DNA of 64,000 nucleotides from Streptomyces sp. CNH099 (GTDB taxonomy: Bacteria; Actinomycetota; Actinomycetes; Streptomycetales; Streptomycetaceae), in contig KI911459.1 of the NCBI GenBank assembly GCA_000514715.1, positions 62,001 to 126,000 on the forward strand. Reading direction: 5' to 3'. Positions 1-8,697 of the stretch are shown here, piece after piece (the stretch's first letter is position 1; each line of letters begins with the position of its first letter). Below the pieces are notes generated by a model, which ran no database searches, was not told where the DNA came from, and saw nothing but the letters and a program-made list of their open reading frames with translations. Made by a program: the position numbers and the translations under genes.

Positions 1-3000
1 CCGGGGTGCGGCCGCTGTTCGGGGCGGAGCTGGGCGTGGCGGAGTGGCGGCCCGCGGAGCCGGGGCGGCCGGGGGCGCCGGCCCGGGCGCGGCGTACGCC
101 GGTGCGCGGCGGCGCGTTCGTCGACGAGACCGCGCAGCGCGTCGTCTTCCTCGCCCGCGCCGGGGCCCCGGGGTGGGCCGCGCTCTGCCGGCTGGTCACC
201 GCCGCGCACGCCGCCGGCGCCGGGCCGGCCGCCCCCGCCGCCCCCGGCGACCGCCCCCTGCTGCCCTGGGAGGTCCTCGGCGAGGACGGCGTGACCGTGC
301 TCCTCGGCCCCGGCTCCGACGTGGGCCGGGCGCTGGCCGCCGGCCGGCCGGACCGGGCGGCCCGGCTGCTCGCGCCGTGGCGGGAGCGGTACGGGGCCGG
401 GGCGCTGCGGCTGGAGGTGGTGTGCCACGGCCGCGACGGCACCGGCCCGGGGTCGCTGCGGCAGGCGGCCCGCACCCTCGGCTTCGCCGTCGAGCAGCAC
501 GTCCTGCCGGTGCTGAGCAACGCCGTGCGCTACGCCGACCCCGGCCAGGGCCCGGTGGCCGACGTGCTGGACTCGGCGCGCCGGCTCGTGCCCGTCGACC
601 CCCGCGGGGACCTGGACGGCGGGGAGCGCTGGCTGAAGGGGCCGGAGCGGATGCGGGCCGTCGCCGAGCGGGTGGCGGCGGCGGCCGGGCACCGGACGAG
701 CACCGCGCGCCGGCTGCTGGAGGTCACCGAGGAGACCGCCGCGGCGTGCCTCGTCGACCCGTACGACCACCTCGGCATGGGCAGCGTGCACCTGCCCGAG
801 CCGGGGCTGGTGGGCGCGGGCGCGCGCACCGCCGACCGGGTGCTGCGCGCGCGGTGCACCGCCGCCATGGTGCACCGGCGCTACGACCGGGACCGCACCC
901 GCTGGGACCGGCTGGCGGCCGAGCTGCGCACCATCGAACGGCTCCGGTACGCCGGCTACTTCCTCACCGTCGCCCGCGTCGTCGACGACACCCGCGCCCT
1001 CGGCGTCCGCGTCACCGCCCGCGGCTCCGGCGCCGGCTCGCTGGTCAACCACCTCCTCGGCATCGCCACCGCCGACCCCGTCGAGCACGGCCTGCTCATG
1101 GAGCGCTTCCTGTCCGAGGAGCGCAAGGCGCTGCCCGACATCGACATCGACGTCGAGTCCGCCCGCCGGCTGGAGGTCTACCGCGCGATCCTCGACCGCT
1201 TCGGCGCCGACCGCGTCGCCACCGTCGCCATGCCGGAGACCTACCGCGTCCGCCACGCCGTCCGCGACGTCGGCACGGCGCTGGGGTTGCCGCCCGCCGA
1301 GGTCGACCGGCTGGCCAAGGCGTTCCCGCACATCCGCGCCCGCGACGCCCGCGCCGCCCTGCAGGAGCTGCCCGAGCTGCGCGGCATCGACCCGGACGCG
1401 TACGGGCCGCGGATGTGGGAGCTGGTCGAGGCGCTGGACGCGCTGCCGCGCGGCGTGGCGATGCACCCGTGCGGGGTGCTGCTCTCCGACGCCGGGCTGC
1501 CGGCCCGCACCCCCGTGGTGCCCACCAGCGGCGAGGGGTTTCCCATGTCCCAGTTCGACAAGGACGACGTCGAGGACCTCGGGCTGCTCAAGCTCGACGT
1601 GCTCGGGGTGCGGATGCAGTCGGCCATGGCCCACGCGGTGGACGAGATCGAACGGACCGGGGGCCGCCGGCTGGACCTGGACGACCCCGCGGACGTGCCC
1701 CCCGCCGACCCCGCGACGTACGCGCTGATCAGGGCCTCCGAGACGCTGGGCTGCTTCCAGATCGAGTCGCCCGGGCAGCGGGACCTGGTCGCCCGGCTGC
1801 AGCCGGAGACGTTCCACGACCTCGTCGTGGACATCTCGCTGTTCCGGCCCGGGCCGGTCGCGGCGAACATGGTGACGCCCTTCATCGACGCCCGCCGCGG
1901 CCGCAGCGCGCCCCGCTGCCCGCACCCCGACCTGGAGGATGCGCTGGCCGAGACGCACGGGGTCGTCGTCTTCCACGAGCAGGTCATCGAGATCATCGCG
2001 ACCATGACGGGGTGCACCCGGGCCTTCGGCGACTACGCGCGGCGGGCGCTGGGCAGCCCCGGGCAGGCGGTGCGGGTGGAGGCGTGGTTCCGGGCGGAGG
2101 CGGCGCGGCGGTACCCGAAGGAGGCCGTGGACCGGACGTGGGAGATCGTCGAGGCGTTCGGCGCGTACGGGTTCTGCAAGGCGCACGCGGTGGCCTTCGC
2201 CGTGCCCACGTACCAGTCGGCGTGGCTCAAGGCCCACCACCCGGCGGCCTTCTTCGCCGGGCTGCTCACCCACGACCCCGGGATGTACCCGAAGCGGCTG
2301 CTGCTGGCGGACGCGCGGCGGCGGGGGGTGCCGATCCTCCCGCTGGAGGTCAACGCGTCGGACACGGCCTACAGAATCGAACTGGTGTCTGAAGAAGGGG
2401 GGTTGGCGCGCTACGGGATCCGGCTCGCGCTCACCGAGGTGCACGGGATGACGGAGACCGAGGCGGAACGCATCGTCGCCGGCCGCCCGTACGCCTCGCT
2501 GCAGGACCTGATGGCCCGCGCCCGGCCGTCCCGGCCGGTCGCCGAGCGGCTGGCCCGGGTCGGCGCGCTGGACGCCTTCGGCGCCAACCGCCGCGACCTG
2601 CTGCTGCACATCGCGGAGCTGCACCGCGGCCAGCGCGGCGCCCCGCCGGGGCAGCTGCCGCTGGGCGGCGGCCCGGACCCCTCCGGCACGGGTACGGATA
2701 CGGGGCCGGGTGGAGGGCCGGGGCCGGCCGCAGCCGCGGAGCAGGCCGCGCCCGCCGGGCTGCCGGACCTCGACGAGGACGAGCGGCTCGGCGCCGAGCT
2801 GAGCGTGCTCGGCCTGGACGCCTCCCGCCACCTGATGGCCGACCACCGGCGGCTCCTGGACGAACTCGGCGTCGTCTCCGCACGCCGGCTGCGGGACCCC
2901 GCGCACGCCCGGCACGGCGACGTCGTCCTCGTCGCCGGCGCGAAGGGCGCGACGCAGACGCCGCCGATCCCGTCCGGCAAACGTGTCATCTTCACCACCC

Positions 3001-3452
3001 TGGACGACACCACGGGCCTGGTGGACTGCGCCTTCTTCGAGGACAGCCACGACGCCTGCGCGCACACCGTCTTCCACTCCTGGCTGCTGCTCGTCCGCGG
3101 CGTCGTGCAGCGGCGCGGCGGCCCCGGCAGCCGGGCGCTGTCGGTGGTCGGCTCGGCCGCGTGGGACCTGGCGGAGCTGGCGCGGCTGCGCCGCGAGGGC
3201 GGGCTGGCGGCCGTGACGGACCGGCTCACCGCGGACCCGCCGGGCCCGGAGCCCGCCGCGGCGCCGGCGGGCTCCGGGGCGGACGAGGCCGGCGAAGGGC
3301 CGCGCGGGGAGGCCCGCAAGGAGCGCGAGGGCCGCAGCATCCGGCTGGAGACGGGCTACGAGCTGCACCCCTGGGCCGACCTCCGGCCCCCCGGCGAGTC
3401 CGTCAAGCACAGCCGGAAGCTGTGGCACCAGAGCCCGGGGAGCGCCGGATGA
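1..3452 (+). CDS. dnaE2: Error-prone DNA polymerase III alpha subunit DnaE2 (5' end outside window)
   Basis: C-family replicative-type polymerase used for damage-induced, mutagenic translesion synthesis. About 1148 residues are visible. The reading frame is open from the first bases, and the first residues (RPLFGAELGV) match the middle of a PHP domain, so roughly 60 N-terminal residues lie upstream and the GTG at 6 is internal. The palm carries the acidic motif PDIDIDVE near visible residue 378, followed by the polymerase core and helix-hairpin-helix region. A C-terminal OB fold (KRVIFTTLDDTTGLVD) and the ending RKLWHQSPGSAG are typical of DnaE2 rather than DnaE1. Its stop overlaps the next start (ATGA), so the two genes are translationally coupled, as in mutasome cassettes. 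No imuA-like gene is in view; it could lie upstream of the window. Confidence 0.93.
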   Translation, partial: GVRPLFGAELGVAEWRPAEPGRPGAPARARRTPVRGGAFVDETAQRVVFLARAGAPGWAALCRLVTAAHAAGAGPAAPAAPGDRPLLPWEVLGEDGVTVLLGPGSDVGRALAAGRPDRAARLLAPWRERYGAGALRLEVVCHGRDGTGPGSLRQAARTLGFAVEQHVLPVLSNAVRYADPGQGPVADVLDSARRLVPVDPRGDLDGGERWLKGPERMRAVAERVAAAAGHRTSTARRLLEVTEETAAACLVDPYDHLGMGSVHLPEPGLVGAGARTADRVLRARCTAAMVHRRYDRDRTRWDRLAAELRTIERLRYAGYFLTVARVVDDTRALGVRVTARGSGAGSLVNHLLGIATADPVEHGLLMERFLSEERKALPDIDIDVESARRLEVYRAILDRFGADRVATVAMPETYRVRHAVRDVGTALGLPPAEVDRLAKAFPHIRARDARAALQELPELRGIDPDAYGPRMWELVEALDALPRGVAMHPCGVLLSDAGLPARTPVVPTSGEGFPMSQFDKDDVEDLGLLKLDVLGVRMQSAMAHAVDEIERTGGRRLDLDDPADVPPADPATYALIRASETLGCFQIESPGQRDLVARLQPETFHDLVVDISLFRPGPVAANMVTPFIDARRGRSAPRCPHPDLEDALAETHGVVVFHEQVIEIIATMTGCTRAFGDYARRALGSPGQAVRVEAWFRAEAARRYPKEAVDRTWEIVEAFGAYGFCKAHAVAFAVPTYQSAWLKAHHPAAFFAGLLTHDPGMYPKRLLLADARRRGVPILPLEVNASDTAYRIELVSEEGGLARYGIRLALTEVHGMTETEAERIVAGRPYASLQDLMARARPSRPVAERLARVGALDAFGANRRDLLLHIAELHRGQRGAPPGQLPLGGGPDPSGTGTDTGPGGGPGPAAAAEQAAPAGLPDLDEDERLGAELSVLGLDASRHLMADHRRLLDELGVVSARRLRDPAHARHGDVVLVAGAKGATQTPPIPSGKRVIFTTLDDTTGLVDCAFFEDSHDACAHTVFHSWLLLVRGVVQRRGGPGSRALSVVGSAAWDLAELARLRREGGLAAVTDRLTADPPGPEPAAAPAGSGADEAGEGPRGEARKEREGRSIRLETGYELHPWADLRPPGESVKHSRKLWHQSPGSAG

Positions 3453-4483
3453 GCCGGTCCGCGGACCCGGCGCCGCCGGGCATCCTGTACGTCCACGCCC
3501 ACCGCCGCGGCGGCGGCGCCCCCGGCGAGGAGCTGTACGCGCGGGTGCTCGACCTGCTCGCCGAGTTCACCCCCGTCGTGCAGGCGCTCCCGCCGGACGC
3601 CGCGCTCGCCGACGTCCGCGGCAGCCTGCGGTACTTCGCCACCGACGCCCCCGCGCTCGCCGAGCGCATCCGCGCCCGGATCGCCGGCCTCTACCAGCTC
3701 CGCTCCACCGTCGGCGTCGCCGCCAACCCGCTGCTGGCCCGCATGGTCGCCCACGACGGCCCGCCGTGCGCGGTGCGCGTGCTGCCCGGTGCCTCCGATG
3801 AAGCAGCCGCCGTCGCCGCTTTCCTCGCCGCGAAGCACCCCGCGACCCTCCACGGCGTCGGCCCGGCGACGGCCCGCACGCTCGCCTCGTACGGGCTGGA
3901 CAGCGTCGGCCGCATCGCCGACGCGCCGCTCGGCACCCTCCAGCGGATCCTGGGCACCGCGGCCGGCCGGCGGCTCCACGACGCCGCCCGCGGCATCGAC
4001 CCGCACCCGGTCACCCCGAGCGCCCCCGCCCGCTCGCTGGCCGCCGAGCACCGCTTCGACCGCGACGAGCTGGACTCCGCCCGGCAGCGCGCGGCGCTGC
4101 TCGCCCTCGCGGACCGGCTGGGCCTGGAGCTGCGTACCGAGGGCCGGGTGGCCCGCGCCCTCACCCTCACCGTCCGCTACGCCGACCGCTCCACGACCAC
4201 CCGCACCCGCCGCCTGGCCGAGCCCACCGCCCACACCCCGGCCCTGACCGCCGCGGCCTACGCGGCCCACGACCGGCTGGGGCTGCAGCGCGCCCGGGTC
4301 CGCGGCGTCGCCCTGCGGGCGGAGGACCTGACGGCCGCGGAACTCGCCGCCCACCAGCTGTCCTTCGACCCGGCGGACGAGAAGGCACGCCGCGCGGAGG
4401 CGGCGGCGGACCGCGCACGAGCGCGGTTCGGCCCGGCAGCGGTGCTGCCGGGCGCGGTGCCGGGTGCCCCGGGCGCGGCGTGA
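3449..4483 (+). CDS. ImuB-like Y-family polymerase relative, catalytic residues and fingers missing
   Basis: 344 residues; ATG at 3449 overlaps the dnaE2 stop by 4 bp. The thumb helix-hairpin-helix (TLHGVGPATARTLASYGL, about residue 130) and the little-finger domain (about 190-320) are clearly of the DinB/UmuC type. The palm is degenerate: the usual HVDMDAF aspartates are replaced (YVHAHRR). The second motif S-x-DEA reads PPDAALADV, with the glutamate replaced by alanine. About 75 residues of fingers found in DinB are absent between these two motifs. Near the C terminus QLSFDP resembles a beta-clamp binding motif. ImuB proteins are known to be inactive Y-family scaffolds that recruit DnaE2. 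I infer the same role here. A conventional active DinB is unlikely. Confidence 0.85.
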   Translation: MSRSADPAPPGILYVHAHRRGGGAPGEELYARVLDLLAEFTPVVQALPPDAALADVRGSLRYFATDAPALAERIRARIAGLYQLRSTVGVAANPLLARMVAHDGPPCAVRVLPGASDEAAAVAAFLAAKHPATLHGVGPATARTLASYGLDSVGRIADAPLGTLQRILGTAAGRRLHDAARGIDPHPVTPSAPARSLAAEHRFDRDELDSARQRAALLALADRLGLELRTEGRVARALTLTVRYADRSTTTRTRRLAEPTAHTPALTAAAYAAHDRLGLQRARVRGVALRAEDLTAAELAAHQLSFDPADEKARRAEAAADRARARFGPAAVLPGAVPGAPGAA

Positions 4484-4488
4484 CGGCT

Positions 4489-4509
4489 CGGGGCGGCGGC
4501 ACCGCCCCG
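4489..4509. terminator. Hairpin between convergent polymerase gene and matB
   Basis: An 8-bp perfect stem (CGGGGCGG/CCGCCCCG) with a 5-nt loop lies in the 35-bp gap between convergent stops. It probably works in both directions. No U-tract follows, which is common in this group. Confidence 0.5.
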
Positions 4510-4518
4510 GTCCGTGGG

Positions 4519-6075
4519 TCAGCCTCCCAGCGCGCGCTTGAGGACCTTGCCCATGTCGTTGCGGGGGAGGGCGTCGAGGAAGTGGACCGTACGGGGCCGC
4601 TTGTGCGGGGCCAGGTGGTCGGCCACGTACGACGCCAGCTCCGCGGCGGCCGGCGGCGTGCCGTCCGGGACCACCCAGGCGACGATGCGCTCGCCCAGGT
4701 CCGGGTCCGGCTCGCCGGTGACCGCGGCCTCGGCGACGGCCGGGTGCTCCAGGAGCGCGTTCTCGATCTCCCCGGCGCCGATCTTGTAGCCGCCGGACTT
4801 GATGAGGTCGGTGGCGCGGCGGCCGACGATGCGGTAGCGGCCGGCGGCGTCCCGCACCGCCATGTCGCCGGTGCGGAACCAGCCGTCGCGGAACGCCGCC
4901 GCCGTCGCCTCGGGGCGGTTGAGGTAGCCGGTGAAGAGGTGGGGGCCGCGGACCTCGATCTCGCCGACCGTCTCCCCGTCGTACGCGGTGAGTTCGGCCC
5001 CCGCGTCGTCGACGAGCCGGGCGGCGACGGAGGGCAGGGGGACGCCGACGCTGCCGGCGGCGTCCGGGTCGTCGGGGCGGACGCTGGTGTTCATCAGCGT
5101 CTCCGTCATGCCGTAGCGCTCCACGACCCGGCGGCCGGTCGCCGCGGTGAGCCGCCGGTGGTCCGCCACCGGCAGCGCCGCGGAGCCGGAGACCAGCAGC
5201 CGGGCGCGGCCGAGGGAGGCGGCCAGCGCCGTGCCGGAAGGGGCGTCGTCGAGGGCGTCGGCCAGCCGGTGGTACATCGTCGGCACCCCGAACAGCATCG
5301 TGCCGCCCGCGTCCAGCGCCGCCGCCACCGCCTCCGGCCCGAAGCGACCCACGTGGTGCACGGCGCCGCCGCGGCGCAGCGGGCCCAGCACGCCGAGGAC
5401 CAGCCCGTGGACGTGGAACAGCGGCAGCGCGTGCACCACCGTGTCCCGCTCCGTCCAGCCCCAGACCTCCGCGAGGTCGTCGAGGGTCGCGGCCAGCGCC
5501 CGCTGCGACAGCACGACGCCCTTGGGCGGGCCCGTCGTACCGGAGGTGTAGACGACGAGCGCGGCGGTGCCGGGTGCGGGGGTGTCCGGCCGGGCGGTCG
5601 CGACCGTGCGCTCGGACCCGGGGCGCGGGCCGGCCGCCGGCGGCTCGGCCCCGTCCGCCGCCCCGTCCGCCGCCACGGCCACCCGCTCGATCCCCGCCAG
5701 CGCCTGCGGCAGCTCCGCCCCCGGCGCCGCCAGCACCAGCTCCGGTTCGCTGTCCGCCACGATGTGCGCCAGCTCCCGCACCCCGGTACGCGGGTTGAGC
5801 GGCACCGCCGCCACGCCCGCCACCAGCGCCGCGGTCACCGCCACCGCGGTCGCCGGATCCGGCGTCGCCCAGACCGCCACCCGCCGGGCGCCGGCGATCC
5901 GCCGGCCGACGGCGTCCGCCGCCGCGGCCAGCCCGCCGTACGTCAGCACGGTGCCGCCGAAGCGCAGCGCAACCCGCTCCGGCGCGGCGTGCAACGCGGG
6001 GAACAACTCCCACGCCGCCCCCGCGGCTTGCGCGTCCCGCGACTCCCGCACCGCTTCCGTCTCCCGCATCTCCAT
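4519..6075 (-). CDS. matB: Malonyl-CoA synthetase (MatB type acyl-CoA ligase)
   Basis: Adenylate-forming ligase expected to make malonyl-CoA from malonate, CoA and ATP. 518 residues from ATG at 6075 (MEMRETEAV). An upstream in-frame start is possible but adds a basic stretch unlike the family. Motifs in order: AMP-binding P-loop VVYTSGTTGPPKGVVL (about 190), GLPLFHVHG-like PLFHVHGLVLG, YGMTET core, TGDMAVRD, and the C-terminal lysine loop NDMGKVLKRALGG. The run LFPALHAAPERVALRFGG and the SGSAALPV segment closely resemble streptomycete MatB. The gene lies downstream of copA but is separated from it by a strong hairpin, so it is probably transcribed independently. A broader methylmalonate activity is possible. 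Confidence 0.88.
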   Translation of the reverse strand: MEMRETEAVRESRDAQAAGAAWELFPALHAAPERVALRFGGTVLTYGGLAAAADAVGRRIAGARRVAVWATPDPATAVAVTAALVAGVAAVPLNPRTGVRELAHIVADSEPELVLAAPGAELPQALAGIERVAVAADGAADGAEPPAAGPRPGSERTVATARPDTPAPGTAALVVYTSGTTGPPKGVVLSQRALAATLDDLAEVWGWTERDTVVHALPLFHVHGLVLGVLGPLRRGGAVHHVGRFGPEAVAAALDAGGTMLFGVPTMYHRLADALDDAPSGTALAASLGRARLLVSGSAALPVADHRRLTAATGRRVVERYGMTETLMNTSVRPDDPDAAGSVGVPLPSVAARLVDDAGAELTAYDGETVGEIEVRGPHLFTGYLNRPEATAAAFRDGWFRTGDMAVRDAAGRYRIVGRRATDLIKSGGYKIGAGEIENALLEHPAVAEAAVTGEPDPDLGERIVAWVVPDGTPPAAAELASYVADHLAPHKRPRTVHFLDALPRNDMGKVLKRALGG

Positions 6076-6170
6076 GACGCCCGCTCTCCTCCCCCTCGGC
6101 CAGCACCGGCGACCCCGCGCCCCCGCACCGTAACCCGTCGTCGCGACCCGCGGCCTCACGCACCCCGAAA

Positions 6171-6202
6171 CGCCGCGCCGGCCCGTGCGGGCCGGCGCGG
6201 CG
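6171..6202 (-). terminator. Strong intrinsic terminator after copA
   Basis: A perfect 14-bp stem (6171-6184 with 6189-6202) closed by a GTGC loop starts 21 bp past the copA stop. It is followed on the minus strand by TTTC. It separates copA from matB. Confidence 0.8.
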
Positions 6203-6223
6203 TCGGTCCTCCGGGACCGGTCC

Positions 6224-8518
6224 TCAGCCCAGCGGCCGGAAGCGCCGCAGCCGGAGGCTGTTGGCGACCACCGAGACGGACGAGAAGGCCATCGCGGCGC
6301 CGGCGAGCATCGGGTTGAGCAGGCCCGCGGCGGCGAGCGGGAGGGCGGCGGTGTTGTAGCCGAAGGCCCAGGCGAGGTTGGTCCTGATCGTGGACAGGGT
6401 GGAGCGGGCGAGCCGGATGGCGTCCGGGGCGGCCCGGAGGTCGCCGTTGACCAGGGTCAGGTCGGCGGCCTCGATGGCGGCGTCCGTACCGGTGCCGATG
6501 GCCAGGCCGAGGTCGGCCTGGGCGAGGGCGGCGGCGTCGTTGACGCCGTCCCCGACCATGGCGACGGTACGGCCCTCGGCCTGCAGCCGCCTGACGGCGT
6601 CGACCTTGTCCTCGGGGAGGACCTCGGCGACGACCTCGTCGATGCCGACCTCGGCGGCCACGGTCTTCGCGACGGCCGTGTTGTCGCCGGTGAGCAGGAT
6701 CGGCGTCAGCCCCAGGTCCCGCAGCCGGGCGATGGCCTGCGCGCTGCTGGGCTTGACCGCGTCGGCGACCTCCAGCAGGGCGCGGGCCTCGCCGTCCCAG
6801 GCGACCGCGATCGCGGTGCGCCCGGCCTTCTCCGACCGGTCCTTGGCCGCGGCGAGTGCGGCGGGCAGTTCGATCGCCCACTCGGCGAGGAGCTGCTGCC
6901 GGCCGACGAGGACCGCGTGGCCGTCGACGACGCCCTGGACGCCGAGGCCGGGCACGTTGGCGAAGTCCTCGGGCACCGGCAGCGTACCGAGGCGTTCGGT
7001 CGCGGCCGCGGCCACCGCCCGGGCGACGGGGTGCTCCGAGGCGTGCTCCAGCGCACCCGCCAGCCGCAGCACCGTCTCCTCGTCCGCGCCCTCCGCGCCG
7101 TCCGTCGCGTCCGCGGTGTGCAGGGCGTGCAGGGTCATGGTGCCGGTGGTGACCGTGCCGGTCTTGTCCAGGACGACGGTGTCGACCCGGCGCGTCGACT
7201 CCAGGACCTCGGGGCCCTTGATGAGGATGCCGAGCTGGGCGCCGCGGCCGGTGCCGACCATGAGGGCGGTCGGGGTGGCCAGGCCGAGGGCGCAGGGGCA
7301 GGCGATGATCAGCACGGCGACCGCGGCGGTGAACGCGGCGGCGATCCCGTCGCCCGTGCCGAGCCAGAAGCCCAGGGTCCCCAGGGACAGGGCGATGACG
7401 ACGGGGACGAAGACGCCGGAGATGCGGTCGGCGAGCCGCTGCACGGCGGCCTTGCCGTTCTGGGCGTCCTCGACCAGCCGGGCCATCCGCGCCAGCTGCG
7501 TGTCCGCGCCGACCCGGGTGGCCGCCACGACCAGCCGGCCGCCGACGTTGACGGTGGCGCCGGTGACGGCGTCGCCCACGGCGACCTCCACCGGCACGGA
7601 CTCGCCGGTGAGCATGGCGGCGTCCACGGCGGAGGCGCCTTCGACGACGGTGCCGTCGGTGGCGATCTTCTCCCCGGGCCGGACCACGAAGCGGTCCCCG
7701 GCCGCCAGCCGGTCCACGGGCACCCGCTTCTCGCGGCCGTCCCGCAGCACCGCCACGTCCTTGGCGCCCAGCTCCATCAGCGCGCGCAGCGCGGCGCCCG
7801 CCTTCCGCTTGGACCTGGCCTCGAAGTAGCGCCCGGCGAGGATGAACGTCGTCACCCCGGCGGCGGCTTCGAGGTAGATGTTGCCGGAGCCGTCGCCGCG
7901 GGCGATGGTCAGCTCGAAGGGGTGGGTCATCCCGGGCTCGCCCGCGGTGCCGAAGAACAGCGCCCACAGCGACCAGAGGAACGCCGCCGTCGTACCGACC
8001 GAGATCAGCGTGTCCATGGTGGCGGCGCCGTGCCGGGCGTTGGTCCAGGCGGCCCTGTGGAACGGCCAGGCGCCCCAGACCACCACCGGCGCGGCCAGCG
8101 TGAGCGAGAGCCACTGCCAGTACTCGAACTGCAGGGCGGGCACCATCGCCATGGCCACCACCGGCACCGACAGCGCCAGGGAGCCGAAGAGCCGCTGCCG
8201 CAGCGTCCGCAGTTCGTCGGGCGGCCCCTGGTCGCCGGCGTCGCCGGCGTCGCCGTCCGCCCCGTCGCCCGGGGCCGGTGCGGCGGGGGCGGGCGGTGCG
8301 GCGGTGTAGCCGGTACGTTCGACGGTGGCGATGAGGTCGTCGACGCCCACGCCGTCCTCGTACGTGACCTTGGCCTTCTCGGTGGCGTAGTTGACGGTGG
8401 CCGCGACGCCCTCCATGCGGTTGAGCTTCTTCTCGATCCGTGCGGCACAAGAAGCGCAGGTCATGCCGCCGATCGCGAGTTCGACCTCGGCTGTTCTGCC
8501 CGGCGTGGTGGTGGTCAT
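6224..8518 (-). CDS. copA: Copper-exporting P1B-type ATPase
   Basis: Inner-membrane ATPase that pumps Cu(I) out of the cytoplasm; 764 residues. ATG at 8518 is chosen because AAGGAG lies 8 bp upstream and the protein then begins just before the heavy-metal domain. An N-terminal HMA domain has GMTCASC (C21, C24). Further motifs are the transmembrane CPC (407-409), DKTGT with phosphorylated D451, SEHP in the nucleotide domain and GDGVNDAAAL. The last two membrane helices carry YN and MAFSSxS, the Cu(I) signature of subgroup 1B-1. The start region holds CsoR-type palindromes, so copper-responsive derepression is expected. No csoR or copZ gene is present in the window. Confidence 0.95.
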   Translation of the reverse strand: MTTTTPGRTAEVELAIGGMTCASCAARIEKKLNRMEGVAATVNYATEKAKVTYEDGVGVDDLIATVERTGYTAAPPAPAAPAPGDGADGDAGDAGDQGPPDELRTLRQRLFGSLALSVPVVAMAMVPALQFEYWQWLSLTLAAPVVVWGAWPFHRAAWTNARHGAATMDTLISVGTTAAFLWSLWALFFGTAGEPGMTHPFELTIARGDGSGNIYLEAAAGVTTFILAGRYFEARSKRKAGAALRALMELGAKDVAVLRDGREKRVPVDRLAAGDRFVVRPGEKIATDGTVVEGASAVDAAMLTGESVPVEVAVGDAVTGATVNVGGRLVVAATRVGADTQLARMARLVEDAQNGKAAVQRLADRISGVFVPVVIALSLGTLGFWLGTGDGIAAAFTAAVAVLIIACPCALGLATPTALMVGTGRGAQLGILIKGPEVLESTRRVDTVVLDKTGTVTTGTMTLHALHTADATDGAEGADEETVLRLAGALEHASEHPVARAVAAAATERLGTLPVPEDFANVPGLGVQGVVDGHAVLVGRQQLLAEWAIELPAALAAAKDRSEKAGRTAIAVAWDGEARALLEVADAVKPSSAQAIARLRDLGLTPILLTGDNTAVAKTVAAEVGIDEVVAEVLPEDKVDAVRRLQAEGRTVAMVGDGVNDAAALAQADLGLAIGTGTDAAIEAADLTLVNGDLRAAPDAIRLARSTLSTIRTNLAWAFGYNTAALPLAAAGLLNPMLAGAAMAFSSVSVVANSLRLRRFRPLG

Positions 8519-8539
8519 CACTGCTCCTTGTGGCTCGCT

Positions 8540-8556
8540 ATACCCTCTAGGGGTAT
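8540..8556 (-). promoter_or_regulatory. CsoR-type operator next to copA
   Basis: The near-perfect palindrome ATACCCTCTAGGGGTAT starts 21 bp upstream of the copA ATG. C/G-tract arms flanking a central TA are the pattern of actinobacterial CsoR sites. Confidence 0.8.
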
Positions 8557-8576
8557 GGGATCCTCCGACGCCATAT

Positions 8577-8593
8577 ATACCCCTGACCCGTAT
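8577..8593. promoter_or_regulatory. Degenerate third CsoR-like site
   Basis: ATACCCCTGACCCGTAT keeps the outer ATAC/GTAT arms and one C-tract but loses the G-tract. It lies between the two good operators. It may be a weak or decayed site. Confidence 0.4.
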
Positions 8594-8618
8594 CACATGC
8601 AAGCGTCGGCCCGCTGGC

Positions 8619-8646
8619 TTGACTATATACCCCTAGGGGGTATCGT
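8619..8646 (+). promoter_or_regulatory. Copper-controlled promoter with CsoR operator filling the spacer
   Basis: The -35 TTGACT (8619-8624) and -10 TATCGT (8641-8646) are 16 bp apart. The palindrome ATACCCCTAGGGGGTAT (8627-8643) occupies the whole spacer. A bound repressor would block RNA polymerase directly. The promoter drives the gene at 8698. Confidence 0.75.
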
Positions 8647-8697
8647 GGCGAGTGTCGAGGCCGGTCGCAGCGACGGGCCGACCGAGAGGAGCGAGCG

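Noticed and set aside
6..8. GTG at 6 as the true dnaE2 start
   Set aside because: The residues after it belong to the middle of the PHP domain, so the gene begins before the window.
3356..6163. Very long minus-strand reading frame across the polymerase and matB genes
   Set aside because: Shadow frame typical of very high GC; low-complexity Gly/Arg sequence and overlap with well-supported genes.
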